Source: Tolypothrix sp. NIES-4075
Lineage (GTDB): Bacteria > Cyanobacteriota > Cyanobacteriia > Cyanobacteriales > Nostocaceae
Direction: 5' to 3'
Assembly: GCF_002218085.1 (NCBI RefSeq)
Contig: NZ_BDUC01000002.1
Coordinates: forward strand, 496,001 to 560,000
DNA length: 64,000 bases
Shown here one piece after another: positions 32,744 to 42,075 of this stretch (within the stretch, counting starts at the first letter, position 1; each line of letters begins with the position of its first letter). A program made the position numbers and the translations under genes. Below the pieces are notes generated by a model. It was given only the letters and a program-made list of their open reading frames with translations, ran no database searches and had not been told where the DNA came from.

Positions 32744-35653
32744 ATGTCTAGATTCTCCCGGAAAAAAGCCAAAACACAAGGTTCCATCAAGTTGGTATCT
32801 TGGTCAATTACAGCAGCACTGACATTAGGGCTGCTAGTAAGTATACCAAAAGAGGTGACAGGACAATCTCAGCCCCCACCGTCAGCACAACAGTCAGCAG
32901 AGTTGGAAGAAGCCAAGCGACTGAATGAACAAGTCTTCCAGTTGTATAAAGAAGGTAAATACAGTCAAGCCATCCCCATAGCAGAACGCGCACTAGAAAT
33001 TAGAGAGAAAGTACTGGGCAAAGAACATCCATCGGTCGCAACTAGCCTGAATAATTTGGCAGAACTATACCGAGAACAAGGGAGCTATGAAAAAGCTGAA
33101 CCTCTGTATGTGCGATCACTGGCAATAAGCGAGAAAGTAGATGGCAAAGAACATCCATCGGTCGCAACTAGCCTGAATAATTTGGCACTACTGTACCAAG
33201 CACAGGGGAGCTATGAAAAAGCTGAACCTCTGTTTGTGCGATCACTCTTCATTAGAGAGAAAGCACTCGGTAAAGAACACATGAATGTCGCAACTAGCCT
33301 GAATAATTTGGCTTCCCTGTACCAAGTACTGGGGAGCTATGAAAAAGCTGAACCTCTGTTTGTGCGATCACTCTTCATTAGAGAGAAAGTACTGGGCAAA
33401 GAACATCCGGATGTTGCTACTAGTCTGAACAATTTGGCTTCCCTGTACCAAGCTCAGGGGAGTTATGAAAAAGCTGAACCTCTGTTTGTGCGATCACTCT
33501 TCATTAGAGAGAAAGCACTCGGTAAAGAACATCCTCTTGTCGCACAAAGCCTGAACAATTTAGCAGGACTATACCAAAAACAGGGCAGCTATGAAAAAGC
33601 TGAACCTCTGTTTGTGCGATCGCTCGCAATTAGAGAGAAAGTACTCGGCAAAGAACATCCTCTTGTCGCAACTAGCCTGAACAATTTGGCACTACTGTAC
33701 CAAGCACAGGGGAGCTATGAAAAAGCTGAACCTTTGTTTGTGCGATCGCTGATGATTAGAGAGAAAGCACTGGGCAAAGAACATCCGGATGTCGCTTCTA
33801 GCCTGAACAATTTAGCAGCACTGTATTATGCACAAGGGAGTTATGAAAAAGCTGAACCTCTGTATTTGCGAGCGCTGGCAATTTTTGAGAAAGTACTGGG
33901 TAAAGAACATCCATCGGTCGCAATTAGCCTGACCAATTTGTCATTACTGTACGAATCACAAAATGACATCACCCGTGCCACTGATTTCTTTCGTCGTGGG
34001 CTAGCAGTTCAAGAACATAATCTTGACCTCATCTTTGCTGTAGGTTCAGAGCAAAGAAAACAACACTACGCCAGAACTTTTGCAGGGACGACTAATGGTA
34101 TCATTTCTCTATCCCTTCAACAAGCTGGCAAAAACCCCACGGTCGCAAGTTTAGCACTGACCACAGTACTTCGTCGCAAAGGAATTGTACTTGATGCCGT
34201 TACATATAACATACAAACGTTAAGAAGTCAACTAGCAAATCAACCAGAAACAAAAAAATTATTTGATAATTGGTTGAATGTTAATCAGCAACTATCAGCA
34301 TTAGTATATAGCGGACAAGGAAAGCAGAGTGCGACTGAATATAAAGCTCAATTTAAGCAACTAGAAACAGAAAAAGAAGGCTTAGAAGAAGCTATTAGCA
34401 CCAAAAGCGGAGAATTTCGCACCGCAACCCAACCAGTAGAGTTAGCAGCCATCCAAACTCAGATTCCCAAAGATGCAGCACTCATAGAAATCGTGCGGTA
34501 TCAGCCATTTAATCTCAAAGCTAAATCGGATGCTGAAAAATTGGGTAAACCGCGTTATGCTGCTGCGGTGCTGCGTTCATCAGGTGAACCAAAGTGGGTT
34601 GATTTGGGAGATGCTGCAACTATAAACAAGTCTATTGCGAGTTTGCGAGAAGCTTTGAAAGATACAAGACTTCCAGTTAAGCAACTTGCTCGCAAATTAG
34701 ATGAGCAAGTTATGGCTCCGATTCGTCCATTGTTAGGCGATGCACGTCACTTGCTATTATCACCAGATGGACAATTAACACTAATTCCCTTTGAAGCGCT
34801 CAAAGACGAGCAAAATAAATATTTAATTCAACGTTACGCTTTCTCTTATCTTACCAGTGGGCGGGATTTATTACGCTTTCAATTACCAGCTAAAAGCCGT
34901 TCAAATCCCGTAGTATTTGCAAATATTGATTACGACCAACAAGAAATAGCCACAGCGTCTGCTATGCGTGGTTCAGAAAATCGACGTTCCGCTGATTTAG
35001 CTTCCTTACAATTTGACTCACTTGGTAACACTTTAGAAGAAGCAAATAAAATAAAAGGGATTTTTCCAGATACAAAAATCATTTCTGGTAAGCAAGCGAC
35101 GGAAGCTGTTATTAAACAACTTCAAGCTCCGAGTATATTACATTTAGCAACTCACGGTTTCTTTGTTCCCGACCAACAAGATAATATGGAGACGCGATTA
35201 ATCGCGTCACTACGTCTCGAAAATCCCTTGTTGCGTTCGGGTTTAGCTTTAGCTGGTATTAACAATCGCACTAAAGCTTTATCAAATACTAACGATGGTG
35301 TTCTCACCGCTTTGGAAGTTGCCGGATTAAATTTACGGGGGACGCAGTTAGTAGTACTTTCTGCTTGTGAAACTGGGTTGGGTGATGTGAAAGTCGGAGA
35401 TGGACTTTACGGTTTGCGTCGTGCTTTGGTTATTGCCGGTTCTCAAAGTCAAGTCTTGAGTTTATGGATTGTAGACGATGCTGGAACGAAAGATTTAATG
35501 GTGAAGTATTACCAAAATTTGAAAGCCGGTAAGGGGAGACATGAAGCTTTACGAGAAGCGCAGATGGAGTTGTTGAAAACACCTGGATATGAGCATCCTT
35601 ATTATTGGGCAAGTTTTGTCCCTTCTGGTGATTGGAGTGCGTTTAAGAAATAG
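32744..35653 (+). CDS. Exported TPR-CHAT protease-like protein
   Basis: 969 residues from ATG at 32744 (the frame extends to a TTG at 32705). The N-terminus has a basic stretch and hydrophobic signal segment (LVSWSITAALTLGLLVSI). Eight tandem 42-residue kinesin-light-chain-type TPRs follow, with the motif KEHPSVATSLNNLA and GSYEKAEPLFVRSL. A spacer region leads to a C-terminal CHAT domain (caspase-like), with H804 in HLATHGFF and C875 in LSACETGLG, the His-Cys dyad intact. CHAT proteases cleave partner proteins, and known examples pair with gasdermins or CRISPR effectors. Here no partner gene is obvious, so substrate and location (periplasmic or membrane) are inference. Confidence 0.9.
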   Translation: MSRFSRKKAKTQGSIKLVSWSITAALTLGLLVSIPKEVTGQSQPPPSAQQSAELEEAKRLNEQVFQLYKEGKYSQAIPIAERALEIREKVLGKEHPSVATSLNNLAELYREQGSYEKAEPLYVRSLAISEKVDGKEHPSVATSLNNLALLYQAQGSYEKAEPLFVRSLFIREKALGKEHMNVATSLNNLASLYQVLGSYEKAEPLFVRSLFIREKVLGKEHPDVATSLNNLASLYQAQGSYEKAEPLFVRSLFIREKALGKEHPLVAQSLNNLAGLYQKQGSYEKAEPLFVRSLAIREKVLGKEHPLVATSLNNLALLYQAQGSYEKAEPLFVRSLMIREKALGKEHPDVASSLNNLAALYYAQGSYEKAEPLYLRALAIFEKVLGKEHPSVAISLTNLSLLYESQNDITRATDFFRRGLAVQEHNLDLIFAVGSEQRKQHYARTFAGTTNGIISLSLQQAGKNPTVASLALTTVLRRKGIVLDAVTYNIQTLRSQLANQPETKKLFDNWLNVNQQLSALVYSGQGKQSATEYKAQFKQLETEKEGLEEAISTKSGEFRTATQPVELAAIQTQIPKDAALIEIVRYQPFNLKAKSDAEKLGKPRYAAAVLRSSGEPKWVDLGDAATINKSIASLREALKDTRLPVKQLARKLDEQVMAPIRPLLGDARHLLLSPDGQLTLIPFEALKDEQNKYLIQRYAFSYLTSGRDLLRFQLPAKSRSNPVVFANIDYDQQEIATASAMRGSENRRSADLASLQFDSLGNTLEEANKIKGIFPDTKIISGKQATEAVIKQLQAPSILHLATHGFFVPDQQDNMETRLIASLRLENPLLRSGLALAGINNRTKALSNTNDGVLTALEVAGLNLRGTQLVVLSACETGLGDVKVGDGLYGLRRALVIAGSQSQVLSLWIVDDAGTKDLMVKYYQNLKAGKGRHEALREAQMELLKTPGYEHPYYWASFVPSGDWSAFKK
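33005..33990 (+). repeat. Eight tandem 126-bp units in the CHAT gene
   Basis: The sequence (G)GCAAAGAACATCC recurs at 33017, 33143, 33269, 33395, 33521, 33647, 33773 and 33899, exactly 126 bases apart, one TPR each. Units are close to identical at DNA level, which suggests recent or concerted duplication. Confidence 0.9.
35191..35208. repeat. Palindromic repeat, copy 2
   Basis: GACGCGATTAATCGCGTC, 18-base perfect palindrome, read in the CHAT gene as TRLIAS (a different frame from the other copies). Confidence 0.85.
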
Positions 35654-35659
35654 AAGTAG

Positions 35660-35702
35660 TAAGCGCTTAAGCGCTTATTTTCAGCACTGAAGTGCTGACT
35701 AC
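35660..35702. repeat. Double palindrome after the CHAT gene
   Basis: TAAGCGCTTAAGCGCTTA (35660-35677), then TCAGCACT-GA-AGTGCTGA (35681-35698), ending CTACGAATTC. The CTGACTACGAAT end matches repeats near 27244 and 37590. It may end the transcript. Confidence 0.7.
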
Positions 35703-35706
35703 GAAT

Positions 35707-36624
35707 TCAAAACAGCCACAACCAAATCGGCAAAGTAATTAACAATACTATAGATCCCGCTGCCAATGCCGTAACTGCCAAATCGCGATCGAGATTGAAG
35801 GTTTCCGCGATTACCAGTGTAGCGAAAGCCGGTGGCATCCCCATTTGTAAGACTATCACTTGTGCTGTTGCGCCAGTTAAACCAAAAAGTGGTAAAATAC
35901 TACCCAAAATCAGCGGAACTAACAGCATTTTGATTCCTAAGCTCATTCCCGCTTGTGGTAAACTCCGCCAAGAATTAAGATTGCTCAATCGCATCCCAAT
36001 TAACATTAAAGATAAAGCAACTGTACTCCAAGCAAATTTATCCAAGAAAAATTCAACTGCTGCGGGAATCGTCACCTGTCGAAACAGCAAACCAAATCCG
36101 AAACTCCACAATGCTGGGTTGATGAAAATTGCTTTAGTAATTTGCCAGTAATTCTGCACCCCACCACCAAAACGAACCGCGATCGCTACTCCAATTGCAT
36201 AAGCACCGAAAAGTGACCCCAGCATGTCGTAGAATAGCGCCCAGGCGAAGTATTTCTGTCCTACCATTGCTAAAGCGATGGGATAACCAAGATAACCTGT
36301 GTTACCCACCATTGACGCCAGAATAAAACTACCCTGAGTTGGTTGTTGAGGGATAGTATTTGTAAAATAGGCTTGACCTTTGATGCCTAACCAAGCTAAA
36401 AATGCTCCAAGTAAAATAGCTAGGTAGGCGATCGCTGGTGCAATCCAAATCTGTCCCGATAAATCAGCTTTTCGTAAAAAAGCTACAATCCCTATCGGTA
36501 CACCCACCCAGAAAAGAAACTGAGCCAAACGGGTGGGAACTGGAGCTGGTAGCTTGCGTCCCAAGATAAATCCTACCAGGACTAATCCCACCAGCTTGAC
36601 GTATAGTTCTAGGATATTTGTCAA
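35707..36624 (-). CDS. AEC-family transporter (auxin efflux carrier-like)
   Basis: 305 residues with about 8 to 10 hydrophobic helices, starting ILELYVKLVGLVLVGFILGR. Internal features FILASMVGNTGYLGYPIALA and FATLVIAETFNLDRDLAVTA fit the AEC family, whose helices 4 to 5 often carry NTGYLG. Such proteins export or exchange carboxylates, amino acids or auxin-like compounds. The substrate cannot be read from sequence. It is convergent with the CHAT gene and divergent from the LdcB-like gene. Confidence 0.85.
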   Translation of the reverse strand: MTNILELYVKLVGLVLVGFILGRKLPAPVPTRLAQFLFWVGVPIGIVAFLRKADLSGQIWIAPAIAYLAILLGAFLAWLGIKGQAYFTNTIPQQPTQGSFILASMVGNTGYLGYPIALAMVGQKYFAWALFYDMLGSLFGAYAIGVAIAVRFGGGVQNYWQITKAIFINPALWSFGFGLLFRQVTIPAAVEFFLDKFAWSTVALSLMLIGMRLSNLNSWRSLPQAGMSLGIKMLLVPLILGSILPLFGLTGATAQVIVLQMGMPPAFATLVIAETFNLDRDLAVTALAAGSIVLLITLPIWLWLF

Positions 36625-36727
36625 AATTGTGCCTAGAAATTCAAATGTATAAATTTTCGCGATCGCGTTTATTTTTATCCAGTCTACAATCTGTTATGGC
36701 GATTCAACAATCATCAGGAGTTGACCC

Positions 36728-37549
36728 TTGAATAATCCTGGGTTTTCTGAAAAACCGCAAAACTCATCTGCTGAATCTGGTGAGGAGATTCCGCCAGCTT
36801 TACGCGATACTCCGGAAGCAACACCTAACAAGGTGCGCCAATTGCAACCTATGGTTTTGGTAATTGGCGGCGTGCTAGGATTTATTATGCTGGCTGTTAT
36901 TAGTGGTTTTTTATTTTTCCTCGCTGCACCCAAAAAAACTGCTACTCAACCTTCCCCAACTAGCTCCGCTCCTGCTACTGCACAAACTGGCACTTCTGTC
37001 AACTCCCAAGATAATGCTGATACTGTTTTAGGGCATCTGACATACGCAGAAGCGCCTGAATCAGAACTAGCACCAATTTCTAGAGATGGACGCATCAAAA
37101 TGAGAAAAGCTGCTGCCGAAAAGTATCAGGCGATGGTACAAGCAGCGCGGAGTGCGGGTGTAATATTGGTGCCAATTTCCGGCTTTCGCTCTGTGAAAGA
37201 CCAAGAACAGTTGTTTTTTGATGTTGGTGCCCAGCGCAATCAAACCCCAGCACAACGAGCTGCTTTGAGCGCTCCTCCCGGTCATAGCGAACATCATACA
37301 GGTTACGCTGTAGATATTGGCGACGGGGCAACACCAGCAACTAATCTGCAAACAACTTTTGACAAGACAAAAGCTTATCAGTGGTTAGAAGCAAATGCAG
37401 CGCGTTACAGCTTTGAAATCTCCTTTCCTAAGGATAATCCGCAAGGTGTGAGTTATGAGCCTTGGCACTGGCGTTTTGTAGGCGATCGCGATAGTTTGGA
37501 AACCTTCTATAAAGCCAAGAATATCAAACCCGCGAAGATACCTCAATAG
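36728..37549 (+). CDS. VanY/LdcB-type D,D- or L,D-carboxypeptidase
   Basis: 273 residues, starting at TTG 36728 (no better codon upstream; the distal start is not secure). A disordered N-terminus precedes one membrane helix (MVLVIGGVLGFIMLAVISGF), placing the enzyme outside the membrane. The catalytic region carries PPGHSEHHTGYAVDIG (SxHxxGxAxD zinc motif, His and Asp ligands) and EPWHWRF (third His). It probably trims peptidoglycan stem peptides. PBP2 lies next door on the opposite strand, convergent. Confidence 0.9.
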   Translation: MNNPGFSEKPQNSSAESGEEIPPALRDTPEATPNKVRQLQPMVLVIGGVLGFIMLAVISGFLFFLAAPKKTATQPSPTSSAPATAQTGTSVNSQDNADTVLGHLTYAEAPESELAPISRDGRIKMRKAAAEKYQAMVQAARSAGVILVPISGFRSVKDQEQLFFDVGAQRNQTPAQRAALSAPPGHSEHHTGYAVDIGDGATPATNLQTTFDKTKAYQWLEANAARYSFEISFPKDNPQGVSYEPWHWRFVGDRDSLETFYKAKNIKPAKIPQ

Positions 37550-37552
37550 TAG

Positions 37553-37596
37553 TGAACACTTTAGTGCTCTCTTTAAACACTAAAGTGCTGACTACA
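37553..37596. repeat. Palindromic repeat after the LdcB-like gene
   Basis: AACACTTTAGTGCT then AACACTAAAGTGCTGACTAC: inverted AACACTAAAGTG-type arms, the same family as the CHAT-gene downstream repeat. It lies between convergent genes, possibly a terminator. Confidence 0.65.
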
Positions 37597-37605
37597 AACT
37601 TAAAA

Positions 37606-39447
37606 TTAATGCGATAGATCGATAGCCTCCTGTTTTGCACCATCAACTTGAGGTTTCTGATACTTGCCTGGGTACTTCGATTGAAAATAGGCTTCTAGTA
37701 CTTTTAAGACCATTGGACCACAATCAGTACCGCCATGTCCACCGGAGTTTTCACCAAACGCTACAACCGCAATTTCCGGCTTATCGCTAGGGGAGTAGGC
37801 ACCAAACCAAGTGTGATTTGGACGACCAACACCAGCTTCAGCGGTGCCACTCTTTCCAGATGACGGGGGAATTGTTGGTACGTCCAAACTTTTACCCGTA
37901 CCCTCACTTATGACTTTTCGCAGACCATCGCGGAGAACTTTGATGGTTGTCGGTTTCATATTTAAAGATACGCGCCAGCTTTTTGCTTGTTCGTTGTCTT
38001 TTAGCAAATGTGGTTGTACCCGGTATCCACCATTAGCAGGTACAGAAAACATAATTACAGATTGCAGTGGTGTAACTTGCAAAGCACCTTGACCAATAGA
38101 CATATTTATGCTGTCACCGACAGTCCAGGGTATCTTCCAAGCTTTCTGTTTCCATGACTCATCTGGAACCAAGCCTTTTGATTCTTCCGAAGCAAACTCA
38201 ATGCCGGTTCTTTGACCAAAGCCATATTTGCGTGCCCATTCGATCAAAGTTGGACCACCGACTCTTCTACCAACTTGATAGAAAAAGGTATCACTACTCA
38301 TAGCGATCGCTCTGGGAAATCCCAATGGACCAAATCCAGAGTGGTTCCATTCACCAAAAGTCACCCCACCAACAGTTATCGATCCGAAAGTTTGCAACAC
38401 TGTGTCCGGAGTAAATTTACCAGATTCCAATCCCGCCGATGTAGTGATAATCTTGAAGGTACTGGCAGGTGGAAAAGCGCTGAGGGTGCGATTCACCAAC
38501 GGATGATCTTTACCTTGTACGCTTTGCCAGTCTTTCTGAGAAAGTTTTTGTTTAGAAAAGATATTTGGGTCAAAGGCAGGATAAGATGCCATTGCCAAAA
38601 CAGCACCATTCCTCGGATCGATTGCCACAATTCCACCTTTAGTAGTGCCTAAAGCTTTTGCCGCTGCCTTTTGCACGTTTATGTCTATAGTCAAGTGCAA
38701 ATCGTTACCAGCTTTTGCCTCTTTCTCTCCCAACACCCGCAGCGGACGACCTCTGCCATCTACTTCTACCTGCTGACCGCCCCATTCACCCCGCAGTGTT
38801 TTTTCATACGCCTTTTCTATCCCCATCTGACCTATGACATCTCCCAGCCTGTAACCATCTTTGACCCTTTCTTTCAACTGGTCGGCGGTCAGTTCTCGCG
38901 TATAACCCAGGACATGAGCTAAGGCTTGACCGTGGGGATAATAACGCACTGCTTCTGTATGAATTTCCACGTTTTTGAGTTCGGTTTCATACTCTTTGAG
39001 TGCCGTAATTTGTGCTTCGTTCAAATCGCGAGCAATCCGTACAAGTGAAGAAGAGTTGGGACCTGCCTGTATAAGTTTCTCTTCAATATCTTCTTGAGGA
39101 ATTTCCAGAATTTTAGATAGACGGGGGGCAACAATTGACCACTCTGGTTTTGTGTGAGCCATAGGCCACAAGTAGACAGAGCGAGGATAGCGAGTACTGG
39201 CTAAAAGTTTGCCATTACGGTCAAAAATATTACCTCTTTCCGGCTGCTTGGAAATAATTCTAATTCGGTTTGCCTCTGCTCGTTTTCGGAGTTGTGGTCC
39301 TTGAACAATTTCTAAATATCCCAAACGAGCTGCAACACCCGTCATCATAACGAGGGTAAATATGATGAAAAATATCGACTGAGAACTTCGTCCGACTGTA
39401 CGTGTATCTTTTGTTCCGCCAAGATTAAAGGATTGTAAAATAGACAT
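37606..39447 (-). CDS. mrdA: Penicillin-binding protein 2 (transpeptidase)
   Basis: 612 residues from ATG at 39447 (a 14-residue longer frame is unlikely). One N-terminal membrane helix (IFFIIFTLVMMTGVAARLG), PBP dimerisation region (RIISKQPERGNIFDRNGKLL), then transpeptidase. The active S329 lies in FPPASTFKIIT (SxxK), and KSGTAEAG is the third motif. It is needed for cell elongation in rods and septum-linked growth. RodA is not adjacent. Gene symbol by family (mrdA/pbpA). Confidence 0.93.
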   Translation of the reverse strand: MSILQSFNLGGTKDTRTVGRSSQSIFFIIFTLVMMTGVAARLGYLEIVQGPQLRKRAEANRIRIISKQPERGNIFDRNGKLLASTRYPRSVYLWPMAHTKPEWSIVAPRLSKILEIPQEDIEEKLIQAGPNSSSLVRIARDLNEAQITALKEYETELKNVEIHTEAVRYYPHGQALAHVLGYTRELTADQLKERVKDGYRLGDVIGQMGIEKAYEKTLRGEWGGQQVEVDGRGRPLRVLGEKEAKAGNDLHLTIDINVQKAAAKALGTTKGGIVAIDPRNGAVLAMASYPAFDPNIFSKQKLSQKDWQSVQGKDHPLVNRTLSAFPPASTFKIITTSAGLESGKFTPDTVLQTFGSITVGGVTFGEWNHSGFGPLGFPRAIAMSSDTFFYQVGRRVGGPTLIEWARKYGFGQRTGIEFASEESKGLVPDESWKQKAWKIPWTVGDSINMSIGQGALQVTPLQSVIMFSVPANGGYRVQPHLLKDNEQAKSWRVSLNMKPTTIKVLRDGLRKVISEGTGKSLDVPTIPPSSGKSGTAEAGVGRPNHTWFGAYSPSDKPEIAVVAFGENSGGHGGTDCGPMVLKVLEAYFQSKYPGKYQKPQVDGAKQEAIDLSH

Positions 39448-39524
39448 AAGACAAATAAAGATTTTGAGATTAGCATTAACTGTATACAATTGCGCTAAAT
39501 ACCAAGCAGGACTTTAGTACAAAT

Positions 39525-39615
39525 TTGGGGACTGGGGACTAGGGGGAGCTCTCTTAAGCTTTCTTAAGCAAAATAATTCTTTTTTCCCAATGCCCAATGC
39601 CCTATGCCCCAATAC
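39525..39615. repeat. Short tandem repeats upstream of pot operon
   Basis: GGGGACTGGGGACTAGGGG and CCCAATGCCCAATGCCC units within the 270-base gap between mrdA and potA. The remainder is AT-rich and likely holds both promoters. Confidence 0.75.
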
Positions 39616-39721
39616 CTTGTTTTTGCCGGATACAATAAACCAAAGTGTTATATGTAGTCTGGTTAAGAGACTACATTAATTTACTATTATCTAGTATTAT
39701 CACGGTAGTCTACTGATAATT

Positions 39722-40849
39722 ATGGCTCAAACTTTAACGCAGAATCAGGGGGGGATGGCGGCTTTTGAGCCGCTTGATGTTGAACTGCATGATGTTTATA
39801 AGTTTTTTAACAAAGAAGCAGCGGTACACGGAATAAATTTGGATGTAAAACAGGGAGAATTCTTTAGTATTCTCGGTCCATCCGGTTGCGGCAAAACAAC
39901 TACACTCCGTTTAATTGCTGGATTTGAAAGGGTGGATGCTGGCAAGCTATTGATTAGGGGTCAGCATATGACTAATGTCCCTGCTTACCGCCGACCTGTA
40001 AATACTGTATTTCAAAGCTACGCTCTATTCAACCACTTGAATGTATGGGATAACATCGCCTTCGGTCTGCGTTTGCGGAAATTACGCAAATTAGAAATTG
40101 AAAGTAGAGTTAAAGATGCTTTAAAGCTAGTGAAGATGGAAAGTTTGCGATCGCGCTTTCCCAGTCAATTATCAGGTGGTCAACAACAGAGGGTAGCATT
40201 AGCGCGGGCATTAGTCAACCGTCCCGCAGTGCTGTTGCTAGATGAACCTTTGGGCGCCTTAGATTTAAAACTGCGTAAAGAAATGCAGGTTGAACTGTCG
40301 AATTTACACAAAGATTTGGGGTTGACCTTCATTATGGTGACACATGACCAAGAAGAAGCCCTATCTTTGAGCGATCGCATTGCAGTGATGAATCAAGGCA
40401 AAATTGAACAAATTGGCACTCCCAGTCAAATTTACGAACATCCTCAAACACCGTTTGTCGCTGATTTTATTGGTGATACCAATTTATTCAGCGGTGAAAT
40501 CGCGGCAGTAGACCCTGTTGCTGTGCGAATTATCACAAAATCGGGACTTTCAATTGTTGTCAACCGCTTTGAAGATACACCAACTCAATTATCGCAAGCA
40601 GTAATGGTGAGTGTGCGTCCAGAAAAAATTCAACTCTCACTTTATCCACCAAATTTACCGACTAACTGCTTTGAAGGACGACTTGGTAATGTAATGTATT
40701 TGGGAACCCACGTTAATTACGTTGTGGAATTAGCAAACGGTATTACTATCACTGTTTTGCAACCCAATACCTTTGGCAGCTTACCAGACCGTGACAAACC
40801 AATTTACGTTTGGTGGGCAGAAACTGACTGTTTAGCTATTAGTCCATAG
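39722..40849 (+). CDS. potA: Polyamine ABC transporter ATPase PotA
   Basis: 375 residues. Walker A GPSGCGKTTTLRLIAGF, Q-loop FQSYALFNHL, signature LSGGQQQRVALARAL, Walker B VLLLDEPLGALD, and switch TFIMVTHDQEEAL. The C-terminal domain (from about 245) is the TOBE domain of PotA-type importers, which powers uptake of spermidine or putrescine. First gene of a potA-potD-potB order; potD starts 11 bases after its stop, so they are co-transcribed. Confidence 0.93.
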   Translation: MAQTLTQNQGGMAAFEPLDVELHDVYKFFNKEAAVHGINLDVKQGEFFSILGPSGCGKTTTLRLIAGFERVDAGKLLIRGQHMTNVPAYRRPVNTVFQSYALFNHLNVWDNIAFGLRLRKLRKLEIESRVKDALKLVKMESLRSRFPSQLSGGQQQRVALARALVNRPAVLLLDEPLGALDLKLRKEMQVELSNLHKDLGLTFIMVTHDQEEALSLSDRIAVMNQGKIEQIGTPSQIYEHPQTPFVADFIGDTNLFSGEIAAVDPVAVRIITKSGLSIVVNRFEDTPTQLSQAVMVSVRPEKIQLSLYPPNLPTNCFEGRLGNVMYLGTHVNYVVELANGITITVLQPNTFGSLPDRDKPIYVWWAETDCLAISP

Positions 40850-40860
40850 TCAAGAGTCAA

Positions 40861-41946
40861 ATGACTAAAAGAAGAGAATTTTTAAAAGGAGTAACAGCAC
40901 TTTCTAGTTTATCTTTGGCTGGTTGTGGCTGGAGACTTGCGGAAGTACGAGCTAATTCTACCAACAAAGGTTCCCGTGACCAACTGTATATTTACACCTG
41001 GGCACAATATACCGATCCAGAATTGCTGCAAAGTTTTACTAACCAATTTGGTGTAAAAGTGCTTGCAGATGTGTATGATTCCAATGATGTGATGTTAGCT
41101 AAATTGCAAGCTGGTGGAGGTGGTACTTACAGCGCGATTTACCCATCTGACTACATGGTGCAGAAGATGGTTGACTTGGGGTTGTTAGCAGAAATAAAAC
41201 GCGATCGCCTGACTGGTTTAGAGAATTTGTTTCCCCAATTTCAAAATCCCAATTACGATCCCAACAACCGCTATAGTATCCCCTTCAATTGGGGCACAAC
41301 CGGCTTACTTTATAATTCAGAAATACTCAACCCTCCACCAGAAGATTGGGACTATCTTTGGCAGAATCAAAAGCAATTATCAAAGCGAATGACATTACTA
41401 AATGATGTGAGAGAAGTAATGGGTGCAGCTTTGAAAATGCTGGGTTATTCCTTCAATTCAAAAAACGAAAGTGAAATCAAACAAGCTTATGAAAAATTGA
41501 AATCTCTCAAACCGGCGATCGCTGCTTTTGATACTGATGCATGGCGCAATCAAATTTTGGCAGGAGATTTAATATTGGCAATGTGTTACTCAGCAGATGC
41601 GGTAAAAATGACTAAAGAAAACCCTAAACTTAAATATGTAGCTCCCCGCAGTGGTTCTTCGTTATGGACTGATACAATTGTCATTCCCAAAACAGCCCCA
41701 AATATAGATGGAGCTTATGCATGGATTAACTTCCTTTTACAACCAAAAGTAGCTGCACAAATCAGTGAACGTTTAAGCATTTCCACCCCGAATCGCGCTG
41801 GATTTGAGCAATTACCAAAAAGTTTGCAGAACAATACAACTTTATTTCCTCCAAAGTCTGTTTTAGAGAAGTGCGAACGCGGGATTCCTTTGGGAAAATT
41901 TGAAGAAGTTTACGAACGCTACTGGACACAATTAACCAGTGGGTAA
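40861..41946 (+). CDS. potD: Polyamine-binding lipoprotein PotD
   Basis: 361 residues, the extracytoplasmic substrate-binding protein of the importer. The leader has RREFLKG (twin-arginine-like) and a lipobox LAGC, so it is probably an exported lipoprotein. PotD features include YIYTWAQYTDPELLQSFTNQ, YDSNDVMLAKLQAGG, YPSDYMVQ, and TDTIVIPKTAPNIDGAYAWI. It binds spermidine or putrescine by family, although exact specificity is unknown. Spacing to potA is 11 bases, and potB follows after about 130 bases of repeats. Confidence 0.92.
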   Translation: MTKRREFLKGVTALSSLSLAGCGWRLAEVRANSTNKGSRDQLYIYTWAQYTDPELLQSFTNQFGVKVLADVYDSNDVMLAKLQAGGGGTYSAIYPSDYMVQKMVDLGLLAEIKRDRLTGLENLFPQFQNPNYDPNNRYSIPFNWGTTGLLYNSEILNPPPEDWDYLWQNQKQLSKRMTLLNDVREVMGAALKMLGYSFNSKNESEIKQAYEKLKSLKPAIAAFDTDAWRNQILAGDLILAMCYSADAVKMTKENPKLKYVAPRSGSSLWTDTIVIPKTAPNIDGAYAWINFLLQPKVAAQISERLSISTPNRAGFEQLPKSLQNNTTLFPPKSVLEKCERGIPLGKFEEVYERYWTQLTSG

Positions 41947-41949
41947 AAT

Positions 41950-42064
41950 AGTTAGGAGTTAGAAGTTAGTAGTTAGGAGTTAGTAGTTAGGAGTTAATGG
42001 AACAACCAGCAACTAACAACCAGCAACTAACAACTAACAACTAACAACTAACAACTAACAACGC
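41950..42064. repeat. Short tandem repeats between potD and potB
   Basis: GTTAGGAGTTAGAAGTTAGT units on one half and AACAACTAACAACTAAC units on the other, complementary types that can pair. They separate potB from potD. Confidence 0.85.
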
Positions 42065-42075
42065 TCCTCAATTTT

